The translations under genes and the position numbers were made by a program. From Rana temporaria (lineage: Eukaryota > Chordata > Amphibia > Anura > Ranidae), in the NCBI RefSeq assembly GCF_905171775.1, contig NC_053489.1, positions 326,898,089 to 326,962,088 of the forward strand: a stretch of DNA of 64,000 bases, read 5' to 3'. How positions within the stretch are numbered: the stretch's first letter is position 1; each line of letters opens with the position of its first letter. Below the pieces are notes generated by a model. That model did not search any database and was not told where the DNA came from. It worked only from the letters and a program-made list of their open reading frames with translations. Of this stretch, positions 9,690 through 20,344 are shown one piece after another.

Positions 9690-12190
9690 GTGAACCCAGC
9701 CTAAAGGTTTAGTCTGCCTTTTGCCCACCATTTATAAAAGTAGAAAATGCTGAAAAGCATTGCACCCGCAATCCACACTCTGTGGGGTGGAAAACAAAGG
9801 CTGTTGCAATTTTTTTTTTTAATAGCTGTGGGTCTGTAAACTCTAGAGTGGAGATTGGAAGCAAGGATCGCCAGTGCACTTTGCCTGGTCCTTTTGTTGC
9901 AGTGGTAGTTTGGACATGTAGGAATTCTCCTAGACCTGCAAGGGCTGTGTAGGACTGTGCTAAATGCAAAAGGTCAAATATTCCTGCATAAAGATGCACC
10001 CATAATTCCGGTAGGGGGGAAGGCAATTTGGGTATGTGTATGCAGCCATGATTCATGTTATGCTCTAAATATGAGCATTAAAGAGGTGGAAATCTACTTA
10101 AACAACATGGGAGAAGTCAAAGATCTCCGGGCATAGTGTTGCCTTTTCCCACCTGATTTATACCTCTACATGCTGTACTACTGTAGAGAAATCAAGAAAA
10201 AGCTGGACGGCCGCACTCCAATGCAACATCTTTATTATAGTCAAATAAAATCCAGATAGTCACATATGGTCAGAGAGGTACAGGACAGGTACTAACAAGT
10301 TTCACACCACAGGTGGGCGCTTAATCATAGCGAATGTGAATCAGGTAATGCCCCTGTATATGTAGGAGTCGCCTCTCCCTTCAAAGGTGGTTAATAGGGA
10401 AGGGCTGCCCACATACACGGTAGGAGAACCAGTTACCAGAACATAATGCAGAGCACCTGAGGCGGTATCAGTATATACCATAGGATGACACAAAATAGAA
10501 CAAAACAAAATGACATAAAATAACCATTGTTAAAATATCTATTTCAAAATTGCCAAAACCGGTACTGCCTGAGGTGATGCCACCACTAAAAAAAAACTTT
10601 TAAATATATATTTATTTAGTAAAAGCATGTGTAACAACACAGAAAAACATAAAAAAATAAAAAAAGTACATACAAATATCAAAAGTTGAAGTAAAGTAAA
10701 AAAACTCCCTATAAATGAAACTGTTATTTTTCGATGGATTTTAAATAATCTGGTTATTTTTCTAGAATTCTAGAAGTCTAGAATTTTTATTGACACCAAA
10801 TTTTTTCATTGTTTGACGGGGAGTACTACCTCCAGAAGTTAAATGATGTTTTGGCAGCAACCCCCACAGGTGCTTATAGTACCCTCTGATTGGATGAGGT
10901 AAAGAGGTGGGAAGGTGACGTTACAATCTCCATGAACCCCCTTGATTATGCTCCAAGGGGCGAAGCGAAATGCATCAGAGATGTGGCCTGGCTGAAGTCC
11001 GAGCTGAAGCTGACAATAATTTCACTTCATCATGAAGCAACAGCAGGGTCTTTTATCATGATGTGCAGCTCATGGATCTTTTCCTTCGATCATGATCTCC
11101 ACCTCTTCCGATCAGAGACCACTTTGCATTCATTGAGAAAATGCAAAGTGCTCTCTCAATGGCAACCATGTGGTGTGAGTGACATTTAGCACTGGACGAA
11201 TGTAAGCTACATTTAGGACAGGACCAAAAAGCTAGAGGTGAACACTAGTAGCAATGCCTACTATAGTGATTACAGTGTCCACGGCGACTGGTCAGGTATG
11301 GCACAAGCATATATCCATTGGTTGAAGCTGGACCAATAAACAATGCAAAAATATCCATACCTGATATAAAGCAGTCTAACTTACAATGCAGGGGGGCAAA
11401 CAGAAGCTCAACTTACCAGTCTATTTATACATAGCTGGAAACTCTCCTGAATAGGCCTGGAGATTCCAGTTAACCATTGACTACTGGGTCTCCAGGCCAC
11501 CATGAATCCCTTAGGGTAGGATGATAAGTCCATAGAGTGGTGGCATCAGTGTTACTACTCCAGTCAATACAGGCCACAGCAAAGGCTTTCATAGCAGTGA
11601 TGGAGAAACGGATGGAAGTTGAGTTTTTGACCTCTCCTCTTTAGACTCCTGCAGGAGAAGACTTCTGGAGGGATAGGCAGAGTAGGTTGTGATTATTCAT
11701 GCATTATATTGCTTAGGTAATACCCTTTTGCTTCCTATATAATGTCATGATTGCCCATTTTTATATACAGAAGTTTTTTTTCCCAGTTGCTCATTTATTG
11801 ACATGACTGCCTATTTTCTCATATATTGTTATGATTGCCTGTTTGATTGCCCATATACTGTCATGTCTGCTCACTGTTAACCTGTGTATTGTCACTTTTC
11901 CCAGCATTTGAAAAACTGTTGACATATTGAACATCTGACATGTTTCCTTCCAGCCTAGGAAGTACAAGAAATACAAAATAGAACATATAGACCTTTCTCA
12001 AGTTATTGTTTTGGGTTGACTTGAAACAATTCCAGGTATGACCTATATCATTCTTTTTAAAAGCTCCACAAGGTACTGTCATCTTAGATTTTGCTCATCA
12101 TGACAGCATTAGACTAACTTATTCATACCTGTCAACCTATGTCATTTATGTTATTTTGGATTTTTTATGGTTGTAGTTATCTTACTCTAC
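9690..12190. other. Repeat-derived intergenic DNA, no gene
   Basis: No credible frame is present. At about 10200-10350 the wording gctggacggccgcactcc and at about 10955 ggggcgaagcgaaatgcatc recall a dispersed frog repeat type with GCGAAACGCGT-like motifs. Related wording is at 16690-16920 and in the arms at 60566-62411. The octamer ctagaattctagaagtctagaatt near 10762 is a short imperfect palindrome. Ends of any element could not be defined. Confidence 0.35.
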
Positions 12191-12191
12191 A

Positions 12192-12760
12192 TGGCCGGGA
12201 TTCACAATTCAAAGTAGGAAGGTAGTGGGCGTGCTCCATGTAAATAAAACGTGACCCGTGACACATGCTCAGAATCACGTCGCATATACTCCCTAAGATA
12301 CGCCGCCTCAATGCCTACGACGTAAACGTAACCTACACCCAGCCCTATTCACGTACAACTTACGTAAACGACGTAAAATACGACGGCTGTTCCGACATTT
12401 CCGACGTCCATAGTACCTTAACATGACTTACCCCTGCTTTATGAGGGGTAAACTCACGCCGGACGTACGCCTTACGTAAACGGCGTAGATTACTGCGACG
12501 AGCATAAGTACGTTCGTGAATCGGCGTATCTTGCTCATTTACATATTCGAAGCGTAAATCAATGGAAGCGCCCCTTGCGGCCAGCGTAAATATGTGCCCA
12601 AGATACGACGGCTTAGGAGACTTACGTCGGTCATATCAAGCCAAAATTCAGGCGTATCTTGTTTCTTGAATAAGGCGCATAGATACGACGGCGCATCCAT
12701 GGACTTACGTGGCGTATCAATAGATACGTCGGCGTAAGTCGTACGTGAATCCCGGGCCCT
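12192..12760. mobile_element. MITE with GGCCGGGATTCAC ends
   Basis: The left end ggccgggattcacaattc is inverted relative to the right end acgtgaatcccgggcc. The interior is rich in CpG and in the words cgtaagt, tacgtaaacg and agatacgacgg on both strands, forming many short hairpins. It stands out in base composition from the AT-rich flanks. The 733-base element at 19406-20138 has similar ends (ggcccagattca / aatccgggcc) and is a cousin. Superfamily not assigned. Confidence 0.75.
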
Positions 12761-12916
12761 TGTGTTTACTTTTTACAACCAGTAAAGATCTTGTAAATAA
12801 AAGTTGTGCAAATGATATGAAATAAACCTTTGAATGTAAAATTATATTTCAACCTTCACCCTATAAAAACAAGGCATTCCATTTAAAATAGAAATGAAAG
12901 GCGAAACATCTATGTA

Positions 12917-13716
12917 CAGTAAAACCTTGATTTGATTGTAACTTGGTTTGAGAGCGTTTTGCAAGACAAGCAAAATGTTTTAATAAATTTTGCCTTGATA
13001 TACAAGCGATGTCTTGATATAAGAGTAGCGTCACGTCACAACTGAGTATAAAAAAGAAGAGAGGAGCCTCTAAGGCCCCGTACACACGAGAGGATCTATC
13101 CGCTGGAATTTATCCGCGGATCAGTTTCAGCGGATAGATTTGCTGGTGTGTACAACCCAGCGGATATTTATCCGCGGATATTTTTCGGGCCGATGGATTT
13201 CCAGCGGATAAAAATTTCTTAGCATGCTAAGAAATCTATCCGCTGGAATCCATTCCAACGGATTGATCCGCTGGTCTGTACAGACTCACCGGATCAATCC
13301 ATCCGATTCCATCCCTCGCATGCGTCGTAATGATTCGACGCATGCGTGGAAGTCCTTATATTACAGCGTCGCGCAAGTCGCCGCGTCATCATCGCGGCAA
13401 CGGCGCGACACGTCACCGCGGAGGGAATTCCGTGCGGATTTTGATCTGATGGTTAGTACAACCATCAGATCAAAATCCGCCAGAGGATTTATCCGCGGAA
13501 ACGGTCCTGAGGACCGTTCCCGCGGATAAATCCTCTCGTGTGTACAGGGCCTAAGTGTAGCAATATGGTTACATTTAATGAAGGTACAACATTTAGCAAC
13601 TTATTGCTACACTTAGAGGTGCCTCTCTTCTCTTTTATACAATGTAAAAAAATGCTTTGATATACAAGTGCTTTGGATTACAAGCATGTTTCTGGAATGA
13701 AACCAAGGTTTTACTG
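12917..13716. mobile_element. Tc1/mariner MITE with TA flanks, interrupted
   Basis: The left end CAGTAAAACCTTGATTTG and the right end ccaaggttttactg are inverted, and both flanks are TA (12915-12916, 13717-13718), as for Tc1/mariner elements. The two arms are complementary over most of their length: left aagaagagaggagcctctaa pairs with right ttagaggtgcctctcttctc. The palindrome is broken only by the element at 13071-13553. No transposase is present. Confidence 0.8.
13071..13553. mobile_element. Palindromic MITE, GTACACACG-end group, TAA duplication
   Basis: Ends are GGCCCCGTACACACGAGAGG and CTCTCGTGTGTACAGGGCC, flanked on both sides by TAA. The interior is a set of stacked palindromes built on tatccgcgga and gatttatccgctgg. 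The host Tc1/mariner MITE is itself palindromic, and its right arm keeps the uninterrupted sequence (complement cctctaagtgtag). That shows directly that one TAA became two on insertion. A 3-bp TWA duplication suggests a PIF/Harbinger-type origin. The 101-codon frame inside is incidental. Confidence 0.85.
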
Positions 13717-13837
13717 TATAGATATAAAAAAATTATAAATATCTTTTTTTCCCTTTATATACAGAAAGAGATCGCATTCCCTCTGTTTTCAGCTGCATAA
13801 GGAGCACAGAGAGCCGGGGGGAAACAGCAGCACACTG

Positions 13838-14242
13838 GTCTTTCCCCCCTGGGAATCCATCACCCCATCCCTGAGGACACTTCATTGGTTAACAGTAAAG
13901 GATCGAGTCACATTCAAGACCCTCTGCCTCACCCACAAATGCACACAAGGAAAGGCTCCTCAATACCTATGCGAGAAAATAAAACACTACACCCCCAATC
14001 GCACTCTCCGATCGTCTAACCAAAACCTCATCTACATCCCCAAGTCCCACTACAGATCGAAGGGAGAACGAAGATTTGCAGTCCAGGGACCACGGCTATG
14101 GAACGCTCTACCAACGAATATCCGCATGGAAGAAAACCATCGGGCCTTCAGGAAGAAACTTAAGACCTACCTCTTTTGAAGGATAAGGACGACACCGCTG
14201 TAGCGCTATACAATCTATTCACTCACTCACTCACTCTCTCAG
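13838..14242 (+). mobile_element. L2-like LINE 3' end
   Basis: A 5'-truncated non-LTR retrotransposon: the last 112 codons of the second open reading frame, about 40 bases of 3' UTR ending gtagcgctatacaatc, then a short (CACT)n tail. Truncation at the 5' side and a simple-repeat tail instead of poly(A) are usual for L2/CR1-type elements. Two more copies of the same 3' end are at 29414-29815 (minus) and 43985-44337 (plus). Confidence 0.8.
13841..14179 (+). pseudogene. C-terminal fragment of LINE reverse-transcriptase ORF
   Basis: An open frame without its own start runs 112 codons to TGA at 14177-14179. It contains ITPSLRTLHWLTVKDR, LCLTHKCTQGKAP, NRTLRSSNQN, RRFAVQGPRLWNALP and FRKKLKTYLF just before the stop. 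These are the conserved blocks after the reverse-transcriptase palm in L2-like ORF2 proteins, which act in target-primed reverse transcription at the nuclear target site. The catalytic palm and endonuclease are absent because of 5' truncation. This copy has no internal stop, unlike the one at 43985, so it is the least decayed of the three. It is not expected to be functional. Confidence 0.85.
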
Positions 14243-14565
14243 TGAATAACTGTGAAGGGGGGCATGTCAGCACAAGTTTGATTATTGGAGGAGAGCAGGT
14301 TGAGTTTTCAGCACAGCTATTAAACTAACCATGCTGTACTGTCATACCTAGTGTGGTCCTTTATAATAGGAAAGCAGAGGGACTGGCACGAACACCAGGG
14401 ATTTCACACAAAGGAAGCAATACAAAGAGGATATGATACTTTTTCATACAGTACAATTTTCATACAGTACATGGTACAGCACACACATATCAGGAATATT
14501 ACATTTTGGGTTTACATAAGTGTTCCAAATTGATCACCATAATGATTATTCTATGGCAAACCTAA

Positions 14566-14985
14566 GGCCGCGTACACACGGTCGGTCCAAACCGATGAAA
14601 ACAGCCTGAAGTCCAGTTTCATCGGTCCAAACCGACCGTGTGTACGGCCCATCGGTCCGTTGTCCTTCGGTCAAAAATTTTAGAACTTGCTTTAAAATCA
14701 AACCGATGGACCGCTGCCCGATAGGTCCAAACCGATGGTTAGTACACAAAAGCATCGGTTCAAAACCTGCGCATGCTCAGAATCAAGTCGACGCATGCTT
14801 GGAAGCATTGAACTTCGTTTTTTTCAGCACGTCGTGTGTTTTACGTCACCGCATTCTGACCCGATCGGTTTTCGAACTGATGGTGTGTAAACACATCAGA
14901 CCATCAGGCCACTTCAGCGGTGAACCGATGAAAACGGTCCGTCGGACCATTCTCATTGGTTTGGATAGACCGTGTGTACGCGGCC
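14566..14985. mobile_element. Palindromic MITE, GTACACACG-end group
   Basis: Ends are GGCCGCGTACACACGGTCGG and ACCGTGTGTACGCGGCC. The interior repeats tccaaaccgatgaaaac and its complement, giving several hairpins. Flanks read TAA on the left and TTA on the right, so the 3-bp duplication, if TWA, has changed by one base. The 146-codon frame across it is an accident of the palindrome. Confidence 0.85.
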
Positions 14986-14988
14986 TTA

Positions 14989-15905
14989 AAGTTGCACAAC
15001 TACAAGCTATGGATGCTTTGACCTCTTTCACCATTTCCCACATGGTCCAAAGGATCACTTTGGGCAGCATATACAGGTAGGAACTCCTGTGTCCCATGTA
15101 CTAGTTGCACTAATAATTTATTCTCTGAAAGGAATGCTATATGAGTGATGTGCATCATTCTAGGACCTCAATAACAGAATGAAAAAGATAACAAAAATGG
15201 ACCGAGAAAGGAAATATTATTTTCTAGAACCAGAAAAGAGCAGGTGATATGGAGTCTTGGCTGAATAAAAAAAAACAAGGTGAGACTATTGCCCTCCTAT
15301 TGTGCCACCTGAAATACTTCACCTTCAAGACTACTGGTAGAAATGTCCTGGAGTGCATTCTTTTTTATCCTCTAAGAAAATCTAAACCTGATTTTCACAT
15401 TTACACCATATATTCATTTGAACAATGTTTCCTTCGGTCGTTGTAGCAGTTTTCAAGAAGAAAGGACGGGTAGAAGCCTGCAAAATCATTTTTAGATGTA
15501 ACAGTTCTGAGCTGCAGACTGCAGGGAGCTTTTGAGCTGAATAAGCTGTAATAAAAGTAATCTGTCATCATAAAACCGAGAAGGACCATCCAGCATATAA
15601 ACTGGTAGGCAATTTGAATAAAGCCCTTGCATATACATCTGAACTAAGCAGCCTGTAGGACATAGATTGTTCTGTAATTTCATCTCAAGTGCACAAATAA
15701 ATTGCTTTAGCAGCATCAAATATTGATTGGGATCATGAATACCTGTGCAGCTGATGCAATTTGCCATTGTGACAGTTTAATATATAGGGGAAAATATTAA
15801 TCATCTGAATAACTGGGACGGCACCAGTCTAGTTTATTTATGATATACGAGCAACCACTGCAGATAAAGATAATGCTGTCTAATGACTATAAGCATACTC
15901 TCTGG
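14989..15905. other. No recognisable gene or repeat
   Basis: Moderately AT-rich sequence. Short frames on both strands have no recognisable motifs. I see no inverted or tandem structure. Confidence 0.45.
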
Positions 15906-16412
15906 TTAAAGTGGTTGTAAACCCCAAAAAACATTTAAAAAATAAATAAAAACCTGCAAGACAAGGGCATAATGAGCTAGTATGACTAGCATGCTAGCTC
16001 ATTATTAATTACTTACCTTAGATTGAAGCCCCCGCAGCGACCCTGGTTCCTCTCCTCCGCCGCCACCATGATACCCGGAGTGACTTCCGGGGCTGTGACT
16101 GGCCGAAACGGCGATGACGTCACTCCCGCGCATGTGCGTGGAACCGGAACGATCCTCGCGCATGCGCGCGGTACCGGCACGATCCCCGTGCATGCGCGTG
16201 GATCCGGCACTCTCCCATTCAAGACCCGGCATGCTCAGTGCACCTGTGCCATTGTCTATGGTGCGCATGCACCGTAGACATCGGAGCCGATTTTCTGCAA
16301 ATGTCTCCTTAACCGTGTAGGCTAAGGCGATATTGCAAGCACCTACAGGTAAGCCCTAATATAGGCTTACCTGTAGGTGCAAGTAGTATTATAGGGTTTA
16401 CAACCACTTTAA
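15906..16412. mobile_element. TTAA-flanked MITE (AGTGGTTGTAAAC ends), copy 1
   Basis: Edges are TTAAAGTGGTTGTAAACCCC and GGGTTTACAACCACTTTAA: 19-base perfect inverted ends that include the TTAA duplication. The centre is CpG-rich and holds three 30-bp units. A hairpin with acctacaggtaagcc arms is at 16342-16381. A diverged second copy is at 25600-26032. Elements with similar ends but other interiors are at 22491-23076 and 36617-37553. Confidence 0.85.
16128..16213. repeat. Three 30-bp CpG-rich units containing GCGCATGCGC
   Basis: Units start at 16128, 16158 and 16188, each of the form gcgcatgcgcgtggaaccgg followed by cacgatcccc, with substitutions. The middle unit contains GCGCATGCGC, the palindromic core bound by NRF-1 in vertebrates; the others differ by one base. 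The related copy at 25600-26032 has the same core at about 25819. Binding is inferred from sequence only. Confidence 0.7.
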
Positions 16413-17226
16413 TTTGCAATACATACACAAAGAAACACACGTATATACAGTAAACATAAAAAAAAAGGAAACTTTGCCCATGGGACTTTTGTGAGTTGTG
16501 CCAAATAAATATTGATACCAATATATAAACAAAATACAAAATGTATTACATGTTAGAGTTAAAATCAGACATATTGGACTAGTGTACGTCAAAATACAAA
16601 GACACAATGTACATGTATTTTCAAAGAATTACATATATACACAATTTCGAAAGCACATGACTTGATGCGTGTTTGGACTGCGGTCTCTACGCATTTCAGC
16701 CAGCAGCGCACACTTCATCAGGAGCCAGACAAAATTCGATTTGTGTATATACAGCAAAAGTTCACAAAGGTGCACCGAAAAGACACATCATTGATGATGC
16801 AAATATATCAAGGATCACAGCCAGATGAGAAACAGCTCTCAGAGTGACCAGGAATAATATCTCTCTCTCTCTCCTGATAAATGAGGCCCCTGAAGACAAG
16901 CATTGGCTTAAAACGCGTTGAGAGTTGCCATTCATGTGACATCACGCCGCTGCGAGTGCTGTCTGTGGCGGCGTTCACATGTGGGTGACAAGTGCTTTTT
17001 TATTTGATTTTATCCAGTTCAGACAGCTACTTTGTTATTGTATTATTGGTCAATATTACATTATGATACCCTGATTTTCCTGTTTAACTGATGCCATGAT
17101 GTATTGTGAGTGGCTGTGTGTCCCCTAACACCTCTATACTGAGAGTCTCGGATTAATCAAACACTGGAGGCATTGCTGTGGTTCACCTGTTTATCCCTGT
17201 TGAATTGATTGGGCTACCTATTGCAT
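16413..17226. other. Repeat-like DNA with inverted block, no gene
   Basis: No credible frame is present. The block tctacgcatttcagccagca followed by cttcatcagga at 16687-16722 is roughly complementary to gaggcccctgaagacaag and ttaaaacgcgttgagag at 16882-16924. This is the arrangement seen in frog repeats with GAAACGCGT motifs. A short CT run lies at 16861-16872. Confidence 0.35.
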
Positions 17227-17892
17227 TGTCAGGGAAATAGGCAATGAAGAACTTGCAATGTTGCCAATATCCAGTATTGGTGCATATGGCGAACTTCAGT
17301 GTGCGAAGGCGCGCGCGCAGATGTGCGGCGGCGATGGCGCATGCATGGCGTGATAGATACTGGCGCCAACTGGCCTATTTAAACCTCCTGCTGTGAGCAT
17401 GATGTTGCTGGATTATCGTCAGCTCCCATGTGTTCCCTGTGCCTCTGTATTCCTGATTCTTGGGCTTCCCATTACCCCTCTTGACTTGACCCTGCTTCCC
17501 GATATCCTGGTTTGACCTCTGGCTTATACGTCTGACTCTGCTCCTGCTTGCTTCCCAGTGTTTGACCTCAGCTTTGCTCACCAACTCTTTTTCTCCTGTC
17601 TCCTGTGTATGACCCTGGCTTGTTCCAGTTTCACGGCCTGACTGACCCACCATGTATGACCTTTGGCCTGACTCTCGGTTTCCTCTTCTCCAAGCACATC
17701 AGCATACCTACTCTTCAAGTGCTTCCAGTCTGCTACAACCATCTCCTGGTGATCTGCTCTTTTGAATACAGCAGCATCTGGCAAACCATGCTTCTTTGGG
17801 CACTGCATTCCCTGTACCATCTCCAGGAGTGTGCTGCCCTTAGCTTCAAGGGGAGCCCTTTCAGCAACTCGGCCTCCAACCGGTACGTGACA
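17227..17892 (+). mobile_element. Candidate solo LTR
   Basis: The stretch begins TGTCA and ends TGACA, the short inverted ends expected of an LTR, and is 666 bases long. A TATA-like ctatttaaac at 17369 precedes a pyrimidine-rich region with repeated tgaccctggctt-like words. I see no 5-bp target duplication, no clear poly(A) signal and no internal retroelement genes, so this is tentative. Confidence 0.35.
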
Positions 17893-18476
17893 TGTGTGTA
17901 TTTTCACTCCTCCTGGTGAATTTGCATTGCATGTGGGGAAGATGGAGTGATGCATGGATGCCACACTTTCCATCACTATCACGGGTGTACCCTCCTTCTA
18001 TGTTGATGTTATAATTTTGACTGCACTATAAGATTTTTTCTTTGGTGGATTATGGTATGATGTGGAGGAAGCGATAACGTCCAGTATCAAGGGTGGACTT
18101 CTTTTGAAGAATCCTACTGCCACTTGTAGTGCTCAAAGCTAGTGAGCTGTTCTCTTAATTGAGACAGTATTCACCCCTGGTGAGTGGCCACTTCTTCCAT
18201 ATTTATACAACTGAAGGATTACTGCACACTTTTTGATTGACTGTTTTCGCATTTTGTGGGTTTTCATTAATGTTATGATTGTCCGTTCAGGACAATTGCT
18301 TGTCTGATGACCACTTAGACTTTTTTCATGCATTATTAGAGCTGCAGCAGTGCAGCAGTGCCATGATTTGTGATTGGAGCGTCACTACCTCTAAATGACA
18401 GATCCCTGGCTATTGTTTACAGAAAAGTACTTTTAAAGGATCATGGTCTGTTGGTCCACAGCTTCACATGCAGATT
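17893..18476. other. No recognisable gene
   Basis: No credible frame, inverted ends or tandem repeat recognised. A run of gcagcagtgcagcagtgcc is at 18343-18361. Confidence 0.4.
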
Positions 18477-18757
18477 TAAGACCGGCTTCACACTGCTGCT
18501 GCGGTTTGACTGCGGTGTCGGTGTATCCGCAGTTTTTGTGTTTTTTACGCATGGTTTTAGTCACAGTCCCATAGACTTTCTATTAGGCTGTGCATTTTTG
18601 CCACATTTTCTGAATGTGCTGAAAGAGGAAACACACCAAAAATGTGCAACCCAAGAAAAAGTATATGGAACCGTTGCTAAAACCACAGGTAGAACGCACA
18701 AAAAACACAGATACATCTGTGCTGCATACCACAGTGCAGCAGTGTGAGGCCAGTCTT
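18477..18757. mobile_element. Palindromic MITE (TTCACACTGCTG ends)
   Basis: The ends taagaccggcttcacactgc and gcagtgtgaggccagtctta are inverted with few mismatches. The interior has gctgctgcggtttgactgcgg-like words and their complements. It directly abuts the next element. Superfamily not assigned. Confidence 0.65.
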
Positions 18758-19175
18758 ATGTCGTGTACACACGATCGGAAATTGCGACAAGAAAACCGTG
18801 GATTTATTTCAGACGGAATTTTGGCTCAAACTTGTGTTGCATACACACGGTCACACCAAATTCCTACCGTCAAGAATGCGGTGATGTACAATACTACGAC
18901 GAGCCGAGAAAAATGAAGTTCAATGCTTCCGAGCATGCGTTGACTTGATTCCGAGCATGCATAGGATTTTTTTTCCATCGGAATTGCATACAGACAATCA
19001 AAATTTCCGACAAGAACTTTTCCCGTCGGAAAATTTAAGAACCAGCTCTCAAATTTTTCTTGGTGGAAACTCCGACAGAAAAATGCCATTGGAGCCTACA
19101 CACGATCGTAATTTCCAACCAAAAGCTCACATCGGACTTTTCTTGTTGGAATTTCTGATCAAGTGTACACGGCAT
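18758..19175. mobile_element. Palindromic MITE, GTACACACG-end group
   Basis: The ends tgtcgtgtacacacgatcgg and gtgtacacggca are inverted. The interior repeats aatttccgacaagaactttt and related complementary blocks. A fragment of this family's interior recurs at about 42370-42422 (gtcggaattgcatacagatg). No coding capacity. Confidence 0.75.
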
Positions 19176-19235
19176 AAGACATCCCTAATGCATGTTATTT
19201 AAATGATTTGTGTCTTTTTACCGATGACCTTTAAG

Positions 19236-20336
19236 CATACCTCCCAACTTTTTGAGATGGGAATGAGGGACACCTATCTGCAAAAGTATGCAGGCATAGG
19301 ACACACCCCTTGCTACGCCCCCTTAAAGGAGAATTTTACAAAAAAATCAAGATTGGTTAAACCCACAAGTGCTTTTTTTACCACTACTATTCTTTTATAT
19401 ATAATGGCCCAGATTCAAGTAGCAATTGCGCCTGTGTAACCATAGGTTACACAGCGCAATTGCTTACTTGCTCCGGCGTTACAAATGCTCCTGATTCAGG
19501 AACATCGTAACGCCAACTGCAGCCTAAAATCTGCGTGGCATAAGGCTCTTATGCCACGCATATTTTAGGCTGCATTCTTGCGATGCCCGCTAGGGGGCGC
19601 TCCCATTGTGCTCAGTGTATAGTATGCAAATTGCATACTAACACCGATTCACAATGTTGCGCGAGCCCTGCGTACGCAAGTTACGTCGTTTCCATACGTC
19701 GTGTTTAGCGTAAGGCTGCCCCTTCTAATAGTAGGGGCAGCCAATGCTAAAGGATACCCGTCGTTCCCACGTCGCGATATTTGAATGTTACGTCGTTTGC
19801 GTAAGTGATTCGTGAATGGCGCTGGACGCCATTCACGTTCACTCTGAAGCAAATGACGTCCTTGCGACGTCATTTGCCGCAACGCACGTCGGGAAAGTTT
19901 CCCGACGGAGCATACGCTCGGCGCGGGAGCACGCCTAATTTAAATGATTCCCGCCCCCTACGGGATCATTTAAATTGCGTGCTCTAGCGCCGGGCAATTT
20001 TGCCGGCGCGCCCTCGCAATTTACGGAGCCACTGCTCCGTGAATCGAGGGCAGCGGAGCAAATTTGCGGGGGCGCAGGGCAAAATCGTTGCCCTGCGCCT
20101 CCGCAAAAAAAAAGCGCAATTTTTTTTTAATCCGGGCCAATTGTCTTTTGCAATTTACAAATGCAGCAATTTAGATGAAAGGTCTAGCACTGGAAAACAC
20201 GTTTTGGTAGATAAAACGTGCATTTTATATACAACTATATAGATCAGACCAAAATGAGGGACAAATGAGGTGGAATGAGGGACATTTCTCCATATCAGGG
20301 ACAGTCCCTCAAAATCAGGGGCAGTTGGGAGCTAAG
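19236..20336. mobile_element. hAT element with 8-bp duplication, interrupted
   Basis: The element starts catacctcccaactttttga and ends cagttgggagctaag, diverged inverted ends. The octamer CCTTTAAG is directly repeated at 19228-19235 and 20337-20344. Interior words gaatgagggacacctatc on the left and gggacagtccctcaaaatca on the right are typical of one frog hAT MITE family. The MITE at 19406-20138 has inserted in the middle, so the element alone was about 370 bases. Confidence 0.85.
19406..20138. mobile_element. CpG-rich MITE nested in hAT element
   Basis: The ends ggcccagattca and aatccgggcc are inverted. The interior is a chain of hairpins (cgtgtaaccataggttacac; tggcataaggctcttatgcc; caaatgacgtccttgcgacg and similar). 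GC content and CpG frequency are far above the flanks. It resembles the element at 12192-12760. It is younger than its hAT host. Confidence 0.75.
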
Positions 20337-20344
20337 CCTTTAAG

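Larger units (their letters stand above)
13763..14373 (-). repeat. Dispersed repeat, copy 1, interrupted by a LINE 3' end
   Basis: The outer parts match the repeat at 30041-30760 in opposite orientation. On the right, ataggaaagcagagggactg is the complement of cagtccctctgctttcctat at 30045. On the left, cattccctctgttttcagct and the aaacagcagcac block correspond to that copy's far end. The LINE fragment 13838-14242 lies inside. The family is not identified and the outer limits are approximate. Confidence 0.5.

Noticed and set aside
14640..15080. 146-codon plus-strand frame
   Set aside because: It is an accident of the palindromic MITE 14566-14985, with no start context or family motif.
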